Shown here in pieces: positions 43,056 to 51,662 of a stretch of 64,000 nucleotides of DNA; position 1 is the first letter of the stretch, and every line of letters begins with the position of its first letter. The position numbers and the translations under genes were made by a program. The notes beneath the pieces are model-generated. The model worked only from the letters and a program-made list of their open reading frames with translations, was not told where the DNA came from and did no database searches. The stretch is from Paramesorhizobium endophyticum (GTDB lineage Bacteria > Pseudomonadota > Alphaproteobacteria > Rhizobiales > Rhizobiaceae), in contig NZ_BMHH01000011.1 of assembly GCF_014640615.1 (NCBI RefSeq), positions 1-64,000 of the forward strand. The letters run 5' to 3'.

Positions 43056-43507
43056 TGCATTCCCACCTGTATCCTGCCATCGGAAAGCACGGTTCCCGAA
43101 ACGACGAGACCGCTATCGATATTGCGCGCCTTGATGAAATCCCCTGCGGAACCGGGCTCAAGCGGCGTCCCCATCGCCGTGATGGTGAGCCCGCCAGCGG
43201 TATAGACGAGCGGCGCGGGAACGCCGCGCTTGACGAGCGATGGTTCGCTGACCGCGCCGATGAGAATGGGCTTGCCGGGCAGCAGCGTCCGCCGCGCGAT
43301 CTTGCCCGTCACCTGTTCCGGCGTTTGGGCATATTGCTGGGCGGCTTCGGCGCGGATGGTGAAGGTTTTTTCCAAAAGCGCGGTGTCACCGACCGTCTGG
43401 CCGGGGTAGATGACGGCCGAGGGCACGACGAAGGAGATGCGATCGGCATGGGCCGCGGGTGTAACGCCGAGAAAGATGACCGCAAGCGTAGCGACCCGCT
43501 GGAACAC
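43052..43507 (-). CDS. flgA: P-ring assembly chaperone FlgA with repeat-supplied start
   Basis: Periplasmic chaperone for FlgI, about 151 residues from GTG 43507. Signal peptide VATLAVIFLGVTPAAHA. SAF-like domain motifs VVPSAVIYPGQTVGD, ARRTLLPGKPILIGAVSEPSLVKRG and KARNIDSGLVVSGTVLSDGRIQV identify FlgA. The GTG is made by the end of a type A repeat (AGAGGGGGGTG). The other option is ATG 43693, 8 nt after the flgG stop, with translation through the repeat and a 63-residue extension. It overlaps flgI by 4 nt. Confidence 0.87.
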   Translation of the reverse strand: MFQRVATLAVIFLGVTPAAHADRISFVVPSAVIYPGQTVGDTALLEKTFTIRAEAAQQYAQTPEQVTGKIARRTLLPGKPILIGAVSEPSLVKRGVPAPLVYTAGGLTITAMGTPLEPGSAGDFIKARNIDSGLVVSGTVLSDGRIQVGMQ

Positions 43508-43664
43508 CCCCCTCTGCCCTGCCGGGCATCTCCCCCACAAGGGGGGAGATTGGATGTGAGTTCCGCTTTCGCCAATCGCTACCGTCGCAGAGTAACGCAC
43601 CTTGGCCAATGCCAGCCAATCTCCCCCCTTGTGGGGGAGATGCCCGGCAGGGCAGAGGGGGGTT
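43505..43664. repeat. Type A palindromic repeat, copy 5 (flgG-flgA junction)
   Basis: Arms CACCCCCCTCTGCCCTGCCGG and TGCCCGGCAGGGCAGAGGGG, spacer with TTCCGCTTTCGCCAATCGC. Open in the flgA frame, ending at the putative GTG start of flgA. Confidence 0.9.
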
Positions 43665-43700
43665 CTCTTGGAAGCGCGGCTCTTCACAAACATCGTCAAC

Positions 43701-44489
43701 TTACCGCAAATTCTTCGAAACGACCGCCGCCATTTCGTCCGCGGCCTGGATGACCTTCGAGTTCATTTCATAGGCCCGCTGCGCCGTGATCAGTTCGGTG
43801 ATTTCCTTGACCGGATCGACGTTCGAGGCTTCCAGATAGCGCTGTTGCAGCTTGGCGAAGCCGGGATCGCCGGGTACACCGACGATAGGCGCGCCGGAGG
43901 CTTCCGTTTCGCGGAAGAGATTGTTGCCGAGTGGCTCCAGCCCTGCCTCATTGGTGAAATTGGCGAGCGTCAGCTGGCCCAAATTAACCTGTTGCACCTG
44001 ATCCTGCAGCTTGGCGAACACCTGCCCCGTCTCGGTGATCGTCACCTCCACCGCCTCGGCCGGAATGGTGATGGCGGGCTCCACAGGGCTGCCGTCGATG
44101 GTGACGAGCTGGCCGTCCGGATTCCGGTTGAACGCGCCGGCGCGGGTATAGAACGTCTCGCCAGTAGGGCTCTGAATCTGGAACCAGCCATTGCCTGAAA
44201 GCGCCACGTCGAGCGGATTGCCGGTCTGGTTGAAGCTGCCCTGGATATGCAGATTGCGCACCGCCGCCGTCTGCACGCCAAGGCCCACCAGCGCGCCCTC
44301 CGGCACGATGTTCTGGTTCGCCTGGTTGGGCACGCCCGCCGACCGCTCCGCCTGATAGATGAGGTCCGAGAACTCCGCCCGCGCGCGCTTGAAGCCGGTC
44401 GTGTTGATATTGGCGATGTTGTTGGCGATGACTTCCAGATTGAGCTGCTGGGCATTCATGCCCGTGGCGGCGATGGTGAGCGCTTTCAT
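43701..44489 (-). CDS. flgG: Flagellar distal rod protein FlgG
   Basis: Distal rod subunit, 262 residues. The N-terminus [46 protein letters not shown] is the rod signature. [31 protein letters not shown] is the central FlgE/F/G motif. [33 protein letters not shown] is the C-terminal helix. GGAGC precedes ATG 44489. It lies downstream of fliE. Confidence 0.97.
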   Translation of the reverse strand: MKALTIAATGMNAQQLNLEVIANNIANINTTGFKRARAEFSDLIYQAERSAGVPNQANQNIVPEGALVGLGVQTAAVRNLHIQGSFNQTGNPLDVALSGNGWFQIQSPTGETFYTRAGAFNRNPDGQLVTIDGSPVEPAITIPAEAVEVTITETGQVFAKLQDQVQQVNLGQLTLANFTNEAGLEPLGNNLFRETEASGAPIVGVPGDPGFAKLQQRYLEASNVDPVKEITELITAQRAYEMNSKVIQAADEMAAVVSKNLR

Positions 44490-44504
44490 GTTAGCTCCTT
44501 AAGC

Positions 44505-44837
44505 CTAGATCTGCATCCGGCTGATTTCGAGATAGGCCTGCACGATCTTGTCGCGGATTGCGATGGCGGTCTGGAGCGATTGCTCGGCCTCCATGATGGA
44601 GCTGACCACTTCCCGTGCCGGCACGTCGCCGGTCATCGAGGAGATGGACGTCGCCTCGGCGGTCCTGAGCTTGTCGCCGGTGGCGCTCGTCAGTTGCGAC
44701 AGCACGTCGCCGAACGAAGCGCCGCTGCCGGATTCAACCGGCTTGGGCGCGACCGCACCGGCCTGGCCGCCATTGACGACTTCGCTGAGGTTCGACAGCG
44801 CATTGCGGGTGGAAACACTCAACAGAGAATCGATCAT
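44505..44837 (-). CDS. fliE: Flagellar hook-basal body protein FliE
   Basis: Adaptor between MS ring and rod, 110 residues. [73 protein letters not shown] matches FliE, with the invariant C-terminal [13 protein letters not shown] 44837 overlaps the flgC stop by one base; a GTG at 44840 is also possible. Confidence 0.94.
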   Translation of the reverse strand: MIDSLLSVSTRNALSNLSEVVNGGQAGAVAPKPVESGSGASFGDVLSQLTSATGDKLRTAEATSISSMTGDVPAREVVSSIMEAEQSLQTAIAIRDKIVQAYLEISRMQI

Positions 44838-45256
44838 CACGAGTTCCTCAAAAGGTCGATGGTCATGGCGATCATCTCGCGGGCCTGCTTGATCACCTGG
44901 AGATTGGCTTCATACGAACGGTTCGCTTCCCGCATGTCGGCCATTTCGACCACCATGTTGACATTGGGATATTTGACATAACCGCGCGCATCCGCCGCCG
45001 GATGGCTCGGGTCGTACTGCTCGGTGAAAGGCGAGGAGTCGGCGCCGACCTCGGCGACGCGCACCTCCTGCGTGCCTGTCGTATGTTCGAGCTCGGTGCG
45101 GAACGAGACAGTCTTGCGCCGGTAGGGATCGGCCTCCGGCGTCTTGCCGGTCGATTGCGCATTGGCGATGTTTTCGGAAACGATGCGCAGGCGCGTGGAT
45201 TGCGCGGAAAGCCCCGACGCCGCCACCTTCAACGCGCTGACGATTGGATCGGACAT
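44837..45256 (-). CDS. flgC: Flagellar proximal rod protein FlgC
   Basis: Proximal rod subunit, 139 residues. [29 protein letters not shown] is the N-terminal rod motif; [49 protein letters not shown] is the diagnostic FlgC C-terminus. It begins 6 nt after flgB. Confidence 0.96.
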   Translation of the reverse strand: MSDPIVSALKVAASGLSAQSTRLRIVSENIANAQSTGKTPEADPYRRKTVSFRTELEHTTGTQEVRVAEVGADSSPFTEQYDPSHPAADARGYVKYPNVNMVVEMADMREANRSYEANLQVIKQAREMIAMTIDLLRNS

Positions 45257-45262
45257 AGCGCG

Positions 45263-45643
45263 CTACCCTTTCACCGCCGCCAGCATCATGCGGTGAAACG
45301 CCTTGACGATGCTGGTGTTGAGCGAGAATTCGCGGTTCACTTCCCCGGCCTTCATCATTTCCTGTTCCAGGTTGACGGTGTTGCCGGAATGGGTCGTCTC
45401 GCTCACATCCTCCTGGCGCATCTGCACGGCGCTGATGCCGCTGGCATTGACCTCCAGATGGTGCGGATCGGTCGCGGCCATGCTGAGCTGCGTCTTTTCG
45501 AGCACGTCGGTGAAGGGATCGACATCGCGCGCGCGAAAGCCCGGCGTGTTGGCATTGGCCACATTGCCCGCAACCGCCGCCTGCTTCACGGACAGCCACT
45601 GCGCCTGCCGCGACGCCAGATCGAAGAGATGAATCGGCCCCAT
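45263..45643 (-). CDS. flgB: Flagellar proximal rod protein FlgB
   Basis: Proximal rod subunit, 126 residues. FDLASRQAQWLSVKQAAVAGNVANANTPGFRARDVDPF at the N-terminus and the HSGNTVNLEQEMMKAGEVNREFSLNTSIVKAFHRMML C-terminus identify FlgB. ATG 45643 starts the conserved protein. First gene of the flgB-flgC-fliE-flgG group; 126 bp separate it from the upstream hypothetical gene. Confidence 0.94.
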   Translation of the reverse strand: MGPIHLFDLASRQAQWLSVKQAAVAGNVANANTPGFRARDVDPFTDVLEKTQLSMAATDPHHLEVNASGISAVQMRQEDVSETTHSGNTVNLEQEMMKAGEVNREFSLNTSIVKAFHRMMLAAVKG

Positions 45644-45769
45644 AGAGAGATATCCCGCCTTGGAGCAAGCCCAGGAAAAGTGCGAAGCGGTTTTCCGTCC
45701 GGACTTGCGAAAGAATTGCCCCATTAACTGATCGTTAACCTACGCGTCGAATCTTGTGTGAGGCTTGCG

Positions 45770-46345
45770 CTACTGCGCCAGCTCGATCACATCCCCTGCC
45801 GATGTCTTGAGCTGCCACGTCCCTGCCCCTTCGCTGCGGCTCACCGCAACCAGCGTGCTGCCGTCGGGCAGGAGCGAACCCTTTTCCACGAACCAATATC
45901 CCGCGGCGTCCTCGATCATCGCCATGCCGCCGACCACCTCGCGCAGGTAGAAGACCGGCTTTTCCGGGTAAGGTTGGTTCTCCGGCGCCGTGTCATCCAC
46001 CCCGGGCGCGCGCGGCTGGCCCTTGCCGTTCGACATGGTCGAACCGGTCGGGTTGGTGTCGAGTCGCGGCGTGGCCGCGATGGTTTCCGATGGCAGGAAC
46101 GGCCCCGGCTTGCGGAAGACTGTCTGCTTCGAACGGTCGAGCGGGTCGCGGATGTTCTTCTGCTCGGCATTTTGCGGCGGAGCCGTATCCGCGCGGTCCC
46201 AATAGACGACGAAGGGCAGCATGGCGCAGCCCGCCGCCAGCGCCACCCCCGCCGCCTTCAGATAGCCGTCGATCACCTTCGCCGTTCCGAGCAATCCGGA
46301 TACGGAATCAAGGGCTGGCTTGATATTCTCGTCTTCGCGGCTCAT
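45770..46345 (-). CDS. Conserved flagellar-cluster protein of unknown function
   Basis: A 191-residue protein with one membrane segment (AAGVALAAGCAMLPFVVYW, about residues 31-49). A Pro/Thr-rich linker and a small C-terminal domain (YLREVVGGMAMIEDAAGYWFVEKGSLLPDGSTLVAVSRSE) follow. No named family recognised. Its constant place between fliI and flgB, with the single-anchor topology, suggests a periplasmic role near the basal body. Confidence 0.75.
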   Translation of the reverse strand: MSREDENIKPALDSVSGLLGTAKVIDGYLKAAGVALAAGCAMLPFVVYWDRADTAPPQNAEQKNIRDPLDRSKQTVFRKPGPFLPSETIAATPRLDTNPTGSTMSNGKGQPRAPGVDDTAPENQPYPEKPVFYLREVVGGMAMIEDAAGYWFVEKGSLLPDGSTLVAVSRSEGAGTWQLKTSAGDVIELAQ

Positions 46346-46357
46346 GCGGCCTCCTTG

Positions 46358-46400
46358 GCATGATCCCGAAAAGTTGCAGACTTTTCGGATAAGATCATGC
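46358..46400. repeat. Type C repeat, copy 3
   Basis: A 43-bp near-palindrome bounded by GCATGATC and GATCATGC with GAAAAGTTGCAGACTTTTC in its centre. It occupies the 57-bp gap between fliI and the hypothetical gene. Related copies at 13503 and 40329. Confidence 0.85.
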
Positions 46401-46402
46401 GG

Positions 46403-47752
46403 CTATTCTGTTTTGCCGCGCAGCGCGGCAGCAAGATCGTTATAGGGGTCGGTTGAAACGGGCGTTTCCGGCGTCTGCCGCATCGCCTCGTAAATCTTCG
46501 GCACCAGCGCCACCGCCTGGTCGAGCAGGCCGTCGCTGCCCGGCTGGTAGGCTCCGATGGCGCGCAGATCCCGCGTCTCCTCGAAGCGGGCGATCAATCC
46601 GCGCAATTGGCTGACCAGCTTCTTCTGCTCCGGCGTCCAGCCGTATTGCGCAAGGCGCGAGACGGAGCCGGGAATATCCACAGCCGGGAACCGTCCCTGC
46701 GCCGCGATGCCGCGCTCCAGCACGATATGCCCGTCGAGCGTACCGCGAATGGCGTCCGAGACAGGGTCATTATGGTCGTCCCCATCGACCAGCACCGAAT
46801 AGATGCCGGTAATCGTGCCGCTGCCTTCCAGCCCCGGCCCGGCCCGTTCGAGCAAGCGCGGCAACTGGCTGAACACGCTCGGCGGATAGCCGCGCGAAAC
46901 TGGGGGCTCCTCGGCGGCGATGGCGACTTCGCGCGCGGCATGGGCGAAGCGCGTCACCGAATCGACGATCAGCAGCACATTCTCGCCCCGGTCGCGGAAA
47001 TATTCAGCGATGGCCGTCGCGGTGTTGGGCGCAAGCCGCCGCATCATCGGGCTCTCGTCGCTGGTGGCAACGACGGTGACCGTCTTGCCCAGCTTGCCGG
47101 CCATGGTGTCCTCGAGCATGTCACGCACTTCGCGCCCGCGCTCGCCGGTAAGCGCGAGCACCACCGTGTCGAAATCCGCCGCCTTCGCCATCATGGCAAG
47201 CAGCGTCGATTTGCCGACGCCCGACCCGGCGAAAATGCCGAGACGCTGGCCGAAACAAACTGGCGTGAAGATGTCGATGACATTGACGCCGGTGCGCAAA
47301 CGCTTGTCCACCCGCGCGCGGCGCATGGCGGCTGGCGGCGCGCTGTCGGCGGGCATGGGGGCATCGCCCGGCATCAGCGGTCCATTGCCGTCGAGCGGAC
47401 CGCCCAGCGCGTCGATCACCCTGCCCTTCCACTCGGGCGACGGGGCAATGCGCCATGCGCCATCGGCAAACACCGGCGCGCCCAGCGACGGCACCACGCG
47501 GTCGTCGAACGGCTTAACCAGCACATGGGTTTCCGCCACGCGTATCACCTCGCCCCGGTAAAGCCGCTCGCCGCAGCGCATCATCACGCCGTCGCCCAGC
47601 GTCGCGGACCGCGACAGGCCGCGCACCGCCACCGCCGAGCGCGAGACGTCGCTGACCGTCCCGCCAATGCCCGACAGCGGCGACGGCGCGGCGCTCTCGC
47701 GGCGGACGAAGGCCGTAAGCCGTTGCAGCGGAAGCGAAACGGCCGTCGTCAT
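46403..47752 (-). CDS. fliI: Flagellar export ATPase FliI
   Basis: Hexameric ATPase of the flagellar export system, 449 residues. Walker A is in RLGIFAGSGVGKSTLLAMMAKAA, Walker B in VLLIVDSVTRFAHA. The family motif EPPVSRGYPPSVFSQLPRLLERAG and the C-terminal QLRGLIARFEETRDLRAIGAYQPGSDGLLDQA are present. The start overlaps the flgF stop by 1 nt. Confidence 0.97.
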   Translation of the reverse strand: MTTAVSLPLQRLTAFVRRESAAPSPLSGIGGTVSDVSRSAVAVRGLSRSATLGDGVMMRCGERLYRGEVIRVAETHVLVKPFDDRVVPSLGAPVFADGAWRIAPSPEWKGRVIDALGGPLDGNGPLMPGDAPMPADSAPPAAMRRARVDKRLRTGVNVIDIFTPVCFGQRLGIFAGSGVGKSTLLAMMAKAADFDTVVLALTGERGREVRDMLEDTMAGKLGKTVTVVATSDESPMMRRLAPNTATAIAEYFRDRGENVLLIVDSVTRFAHAAREVAIAAEEPPVSRGYPPSVFSQLPRLLERAGPGLEGSGTITGIYSVLVDGDDHNDPVSDAIRGTLDGHIVLERGIAAQGRFPAVDIPGSVSRLAQYGWTPEQKKLVSQLRGLIARFEETRDLRAIGAYQPGSDGLLDQAVALVPKIYEAMRQTPETPVSTDPYNDLAAALRGKTE

Positions 47753-48477
47753 CAGGCTTTCGAGCCGAGCGTCTTGACCGCTTCGGTCAGGGTGCTTTCC
47801 TGCGTGCGAAGCAGCGCGTCCACCTGCTCGAAGGCGCGGCTGACGGCGATGAGCCGCGTCATCTCGGTGATGCCATCGACATTCGAGCCCTCGATGGCGC
47901 CCTGCACCACGCCGACGCTGGCGTCATCCACCACCGCCTGCGCTGGAATATCGGGAATGACGGCGGAATTGCCCGCATGGATCAGATTGGCTTCCTTGGG
48001 GATCGCGAACAGCCCGATGCCGCCCACCTGCGCGCCGTTCTGGTAGATCGCCCCGTCGGATGAAATCTTCGGCGCGCCGGCGTTGGGGTTGATGGCGATC
48101 GGCTGCCCGCCCGCGTCGAGCACCGGATGGCCCATGACGGTGACAAGCTGTCCGTCCGGCGTCATCTGCATCCGCCCGTCGCGGGTGTAGACCTGCCCCT
48201 GCGGCGTCAGGATCGACAGCCACGCCTCGCCCTTCACCGCCACATCGAACGGATTGTCCGTCTGGATGATCGGCCCGCCCTCGGTGCGGATATAGCTCTT
48301 GCCGGCGGAGGCGAAAGCGATGTCGTCACTGGCCTTCATGGAGACGAGCGAGTCGAACTTCGTGCCCTCGCCGCGAAAGCCGGGGGTGGACATGTTCGCC
48401 ACATTGTTGGCGATGGCGTCCATCCGGCGCTCCAGCGTGATCTGCGCGGAAAGCCCGACATAGATGGAATTTTGCAT
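47752..48477 (-). CDS. flgF: Flagellar proximal rod protein FlgF
   Basis: Rod subunit, 241 residues. IYVGLSAQITLERRMDAIANNVANMSTPGFRGEGTKFDSLV is the N-terminal rod motif with NNVANxxTPGFR. AVKGEAWLSILTPQGQVYTRDGRMQMTPDGQLV is the central motif. EGSNVDGITEMTRLIAVSRAFEQVDALL is the C-terminal helix. 4 nt downstream of the DUF1217 gene. Confidence 0.96.
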   Translation of the reverse strand: MQNSIYVGLSAQITLERRMDAIANNVANMSTPGFRGEGTKFDSLVSMKASDDIAFASAGKSYIRTEGGPIIQTDNPFDVAVKGEAWLSILTPQGQVYTRDGRMQMTPDGQLVTVMGHPVLDAGGQPIAINPNAGAPKISSDGAIYQNGAQVGGIGLFAIPKEANLIHAGNSAVIPDIPAQAVVDDASVGVVQGAIEGSNVDGITEMTRLIAVSRAFEQVDALLRTQESTLTEAVKTLGSKA

Positions 48478-48481
48478 GGGT

Positions 48482-49270
48482 TTACCTCCCGCCCGGCTTG
48501 AAGCTTTGCAGCGTGGTGAGGATGTCCATGGAGATTCCCACCGATGATGTGCTGCCCAGAAGCAGCGAGGCGATGGATGAGGTGCTGCCTGCCGATGGAT
48601 TGTTCATCTCGTACATCGCAGAAAAGCGGGTGAGGAACTTTTCCATTTCCTTGGGGTCCGACAATGACGCGATGTCGAGCCGGTCCTCGATCATTTTCGC
48701 CTGCTTGTCGATATCCGCATTGGAGACGAATGAGGGAATGCCCAGCGCCGTCTGCACCACCTGCAAAAGCGCCTTGTCGCCGAGAATTTCATAGGCGTTG
48801 GTCAGCTTCCCGGCCTTGCGCTGGAAATAAAGCGCCAGCCGCACGCCCTCATTCTGCTCGCCCGCTTCTTCCTCGAGGGTCTGGCGGGTATATTTATCCA
48901 CCACGCCCTGCTGCGCCTCCTTGGAAGCGGTGGCCTTATCGCCCAGCCCGGCGAAATCGAAGGTTGTGGCGAATTCCTTGTAGCGCTTGTCCACCAGCGT
49001 ATTGGCCATGCTCTCGCTGTCCGTGACGCCTTCGGTCAGCACCTTGCGGATGAACGCCTTGGCATAGGCCATGTCCTCCAGCCCGTAGGCTTTCATGGCA
49101 TAGCGATAGAGCCGGTCATCGGCCATGAAATCGTCGATCGTTTTCACATTGCCGATATTTTCGAGATAATAGGCCGTCTCGCGCTCGACCAGCGGTTCCT
49201 TCGATACCCGCGTCAGCGACCGCGTCATATTGGACGTGATCATGCGATAGCTTGTAAGTGTATCGACCAT
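48482..49270 (-). CDS. DUF1217-family flagellar protein
   Basis: A 262-residue protein of the DUF1217 family, regularly encoded next to flgF in rhizobia; its function is not established. MVDTLTSYRMITSNMTRSLTRVSKEPLVERETAYYLENIGNVKTIDDFMADDRLYRYAMKAYGLEDMAYAKAFIRKVL is typical of the family N-terminus. First gene of the leftward operon that runs to fliP and possibly fliC. The 107-bp gap upstream should hold the operon promoter, bounded by the LysR gene. Confidence 0.85.
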   Translation of the reverse strand: MVDTLTSYRMITSNMTRSLTRVSKEPLVERETAYYLENIGNVKTIDDFMADDRLYRYAMKAYGLEDMAYAKAFIRKVLTEGVTDSESMANTLVDKRYKEFATTFDFAGLGDKATASKEAQQGVVDKYTRQTLEEEAGEQNEGVRLALYFQRKAGKLTNAYEILGDKALLQVVQTALGIPSFVSNADIDKQAKMIEDRLDIASLSDPKEMEKFLTRFSAMYEMNNPSAGSTSSIASLLLGSTSSVGISMDILTTLQSFKPGGR

Positions 49271-49377
49271 GCCGCCGCTCCCTTGAAATCGTTTGGGAGC
49301 CTTTATCGCCCGGAAAGCTTGCCTGAAGCTGGCTTCAAACGCAGGCGCATAAAAGCCAGTTGCTTCTATAAATCGCC

Positions 49378-50241
49378 CTAAGGCCGCCGCCCGGCGAACA
49401 GATCCGCTTTGCTCTTAACAAACTTGACCATCCGGTCGGCCACGGTGCGGATTTCCCGGCGGTGGCGGTCGTCATTGTTCATTACAAGCCACTGGCTATG
49501 TCGGAGCTCGGCAATCTCCTCACCTGCCCGAACCAGCCGCATGTCCTGATCTCCGACGAAGCAAGGCAGCACCGCCGTACCCGCGCAGGCTAGCGCGAGA
49601 TCGCGCAGCGAGCGGGGCCGATTGACCGTTACGGTCAACTGATCCGCCCGGTGCTGACGCGGCCAGCGCAAATAGGCTGAAATGGCATCCTCCTCGCAAA
49701 CCGCCAGCCACTGCTCGGCGACGGAAGGATGAGCGTTGCGTGCATGATACGCCGCATAGGCGACCTCACCCAGCTTGATCGCCGCCAGATTGGACTCCTG
49801 CGGCTCGAAAGCGCGGATACCGATATCGTTTTCGCGATGAGTGAGGCTCGCTCGCCGCTCGGCGATGGCAAAGTCCAGGGAAAAGTCATCACGCTCGGTG
49901 CGGATAGCCGAAAGGTTACGCGTGAGCATCCACGCATGCCACGTGCCACAGGCGATCCGCACGAGCGGCGATCCGTTACTTTTACGCTTCCAGCTTTCGA
50001 TCCGGCGGGCAGCGCCCTCCATGTCGAGAATTTGCGTAAACAAAGCCGACCCCTCGGCGGTGAGCTGGTAGCCCGTGCGGCTGCGTGAAAAAAGCGGACG
50101 CCCCACCGCCTCCTCAAAATCGAGCATCCGGCGGCTGATCGTGGCGGGGCTTAACGCCGTCACCGCCGCTGCGCCGGAGAGCCCGCCGTGACGCGCGACA
50201 TGCATGAAAAGCTCATAGGAGTCCCAACCGATGTTTTTCAT
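49378..50241 (-). CDS. LysR-family transcriptional regulator
   Basis: A 287-residue LysR-type protein. Winged helix: WDSYELFMHVARHGGLSGAAAVTALSPATISRRMLDFEEAVGRPLFSRSRTGYQLTAEG. The C-terminal effector domain has IGIRAFEPQESNLAAIKLGEVAYAAYHARN and a closing VVADRMVKFVKSK-like helix. ATG 50241 fits the conserved start. It sits between the divergent DUF1217 and motA units, which face each other more closely in related flagellar clusters, so it looks inserted. Target genes are not evident. Confidence 0.9.
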   Translation of the reverse strand: MKNIGWDSYELFMHVARHGGLSGAAAVTALSPATISRRMLDFEEAVGRPLFSRSRTGYQLTAEGSALFTQILDMEGAARRIESWKRKSNGSPLVRIACGTWHAWMLTRNLSAIRTERDDFSLDFAIAERRASLTHRENDIGIRAFEPQESNLAAIKLGEVAYAAYHARNAHPSVAEQWLAVCEEDAISAYLRWPRQHRADQLTVTVNRPRSLRDLALACAGTAVLPCFVGDQDMRLVRAGEEIAELRHSQWLVMNNDDRHRREIRTVADRMVKFVKSKADLFAGRRP

Positions 50242-50788
50242 GGGTGAAAAACATAGCCGGATTTGACAGGTACAAAAAGCAGATTTTAGCGCATAGGAAA
50301 GATGACGGCATTTCAATGGAGTTTCCTATGCGAGATAATGTCGTCGGCCCCCTTCTCTTCCCCGAACGCCCGCGGACAAAGAGCGAAATCAGCCCTCTGC
50401 AGGCTGAGGATGAGTTTTATGAAGAGTTCGGCCATCCCTTGCCGCGGTGGCTTACCGCACTGTGCACTTTGATAAAAAGGGTGCCAGGGCGATCCCTTCA
50501 CCCTCGTCCTTCGAGGCTCGCTTCGCGAGCACCTCAGGATGAGGATGAAGGGGCGGCGGCACCTCAGGATGAGGGTGAAGGAGCGTCGGCGCCTCAAAAC
50601 GAGAACGAAGCGGTGCCGGCGCTCCAGTAGCCCTCATGGTGAGGTGCGAATGGAGCGCAGCGGAATTCGCCTCGAACCACGAGGGCGCTTGGCGCTGCGT
50701 TCAGCAAAACACCAAGCCCCCCGACAAGCTTCGCGCAAGCCGCCCGCTCTATCACTGCGCGTGACCGTACCCGCAGGAGAGAAAAGCT
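50242..50788. repeat. LysR-motA gap with type D repeat and possible gene remnant
   Basis: The right part (50503-50688) is a type D repeat: CCCTCGTCCTTCGAGGCTCG, CTCAGGATGAGG units and the inverted CCTCGAACCACGAGGGC. The left part has an open stretch from ATG 50329 encoding MRDNVVGPLLFPERPRTKSE ... EEFGHPLPRWLTAL. It then runs straight into repeat sequence; it may be the truncated start of a gene once divergent from lysR. The motA ribosome site AGGAGAG is at 50775-50781. Confidence 0.5.
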
Positions 50789-51661
50789 TTGGGCATTATC
50801 ATCGGCCTCGTCGTCACCCTCGGCTGCATGCTCGGCGGCTTCATCGCCATGGGCGGGCATATCGGCGTGCTCATCCAGCCCTGGGAGTTCGTGATCATCC
50901 TCGGCGCGGCGCTCGGCACCTTTCTCGTCGCCAACCCGTTCTCCACCGTCAAGGACACGGGCAAGGCCTGCATGGAGGCGTTCACCAACGCCGTGCCGAA
51001 GCAGCGCGACTATCTCGACATTCTGGGCGTGCTCTACAGCCTGATGCGCGAACTGCGCTCCAAATCGCGCAACGAGGTCGAGGTCCATGTCGACAACCCG
51101 CAGGAATCGCCGATTTTCCAGGCATTTCCCAGCGTCCTGAAGAACAAGGACCTGACCAGTTTCATCTGCGATTATTGCCGCCTTATCCTCATGGGCAATG
51201 CCCGCTCGCATGAGATCGAGGCGCTGATGGACGAGGAAATCCAGACCATCTCGCGCGACAAGCTGAAATCCTACAGCGCCATGGTCGCCGTCTCCGAAGG
51301 CCTGCCCGCGCTCGGCATCGTCGCCGCCGTGCTCGGCGTCATCAAGGCCATGGGCGCGCTCGACCAGTCGCCGGAAGTGCTGGGCCATCTGATCGGCGCG
51401 GCGCTGGTCGGCACCTTCGCCGGCATCTTCTTCTCCTATGCTGTGTTCGCCCCCATCGCCACCAAGATCAAGACGACGCGCGAGAAGAACAACCGGCTCT
51501 ATATCGTCGTCAAGCAGACGCTGCTTGCCTATATGAACGGCGCGCTGCCGCAGATCGCGCTCGAATATGGGCGCAAGACCATCTCCTCCTACGACCGCCC
51601 GTCCATCGACGTGGTCGAGCAGGAAACGCTGACCAGCATCCCCACCCAGCAGGCGGCGTGA
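50789..51661 (+). CDS. motA: Flagellar motor stator protein MotA
   Basis: Proton-channel stator subunit, 290 residues, with four membrane segments. [45 protein letters not shown] opens the protein. [51 protein letters not shown] carries the two channel-lining helices, and the cytoplasmic loop lies between. The start is TTG 50789, with AGGAGAG about 7 nt upstream and no nearby ATG. It starts the motA-fliM-fliN-fliG unit. Confidence 0.96.
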   Translation: MGIIIGLVVTLGCMLGGFIAMGGHIGVLIQPWEFVIILGAALGTFLVANPFSTVKDTGKACMEAFTNAVPKQRDYLDILGVLYSLMRELRSKSRNEVEVHVDNPQESPIFQAFPSVLKNKDLTSFICDYCRLILMGNARSHEIEALMDEEIQTISRDKLKSYSAMVAVSEGLPALGIVAAVLGVIKAMGALDQSPEVLGHLIGAALVGTFAGIFFSYAVFAPIATKIKTTREKNNRLYIVVKQTLLAYMNGALPQIALEYGRKTISSYDRPSIDVVEQETLTSIPTQQAA

Positions 51662-51662
51662 G

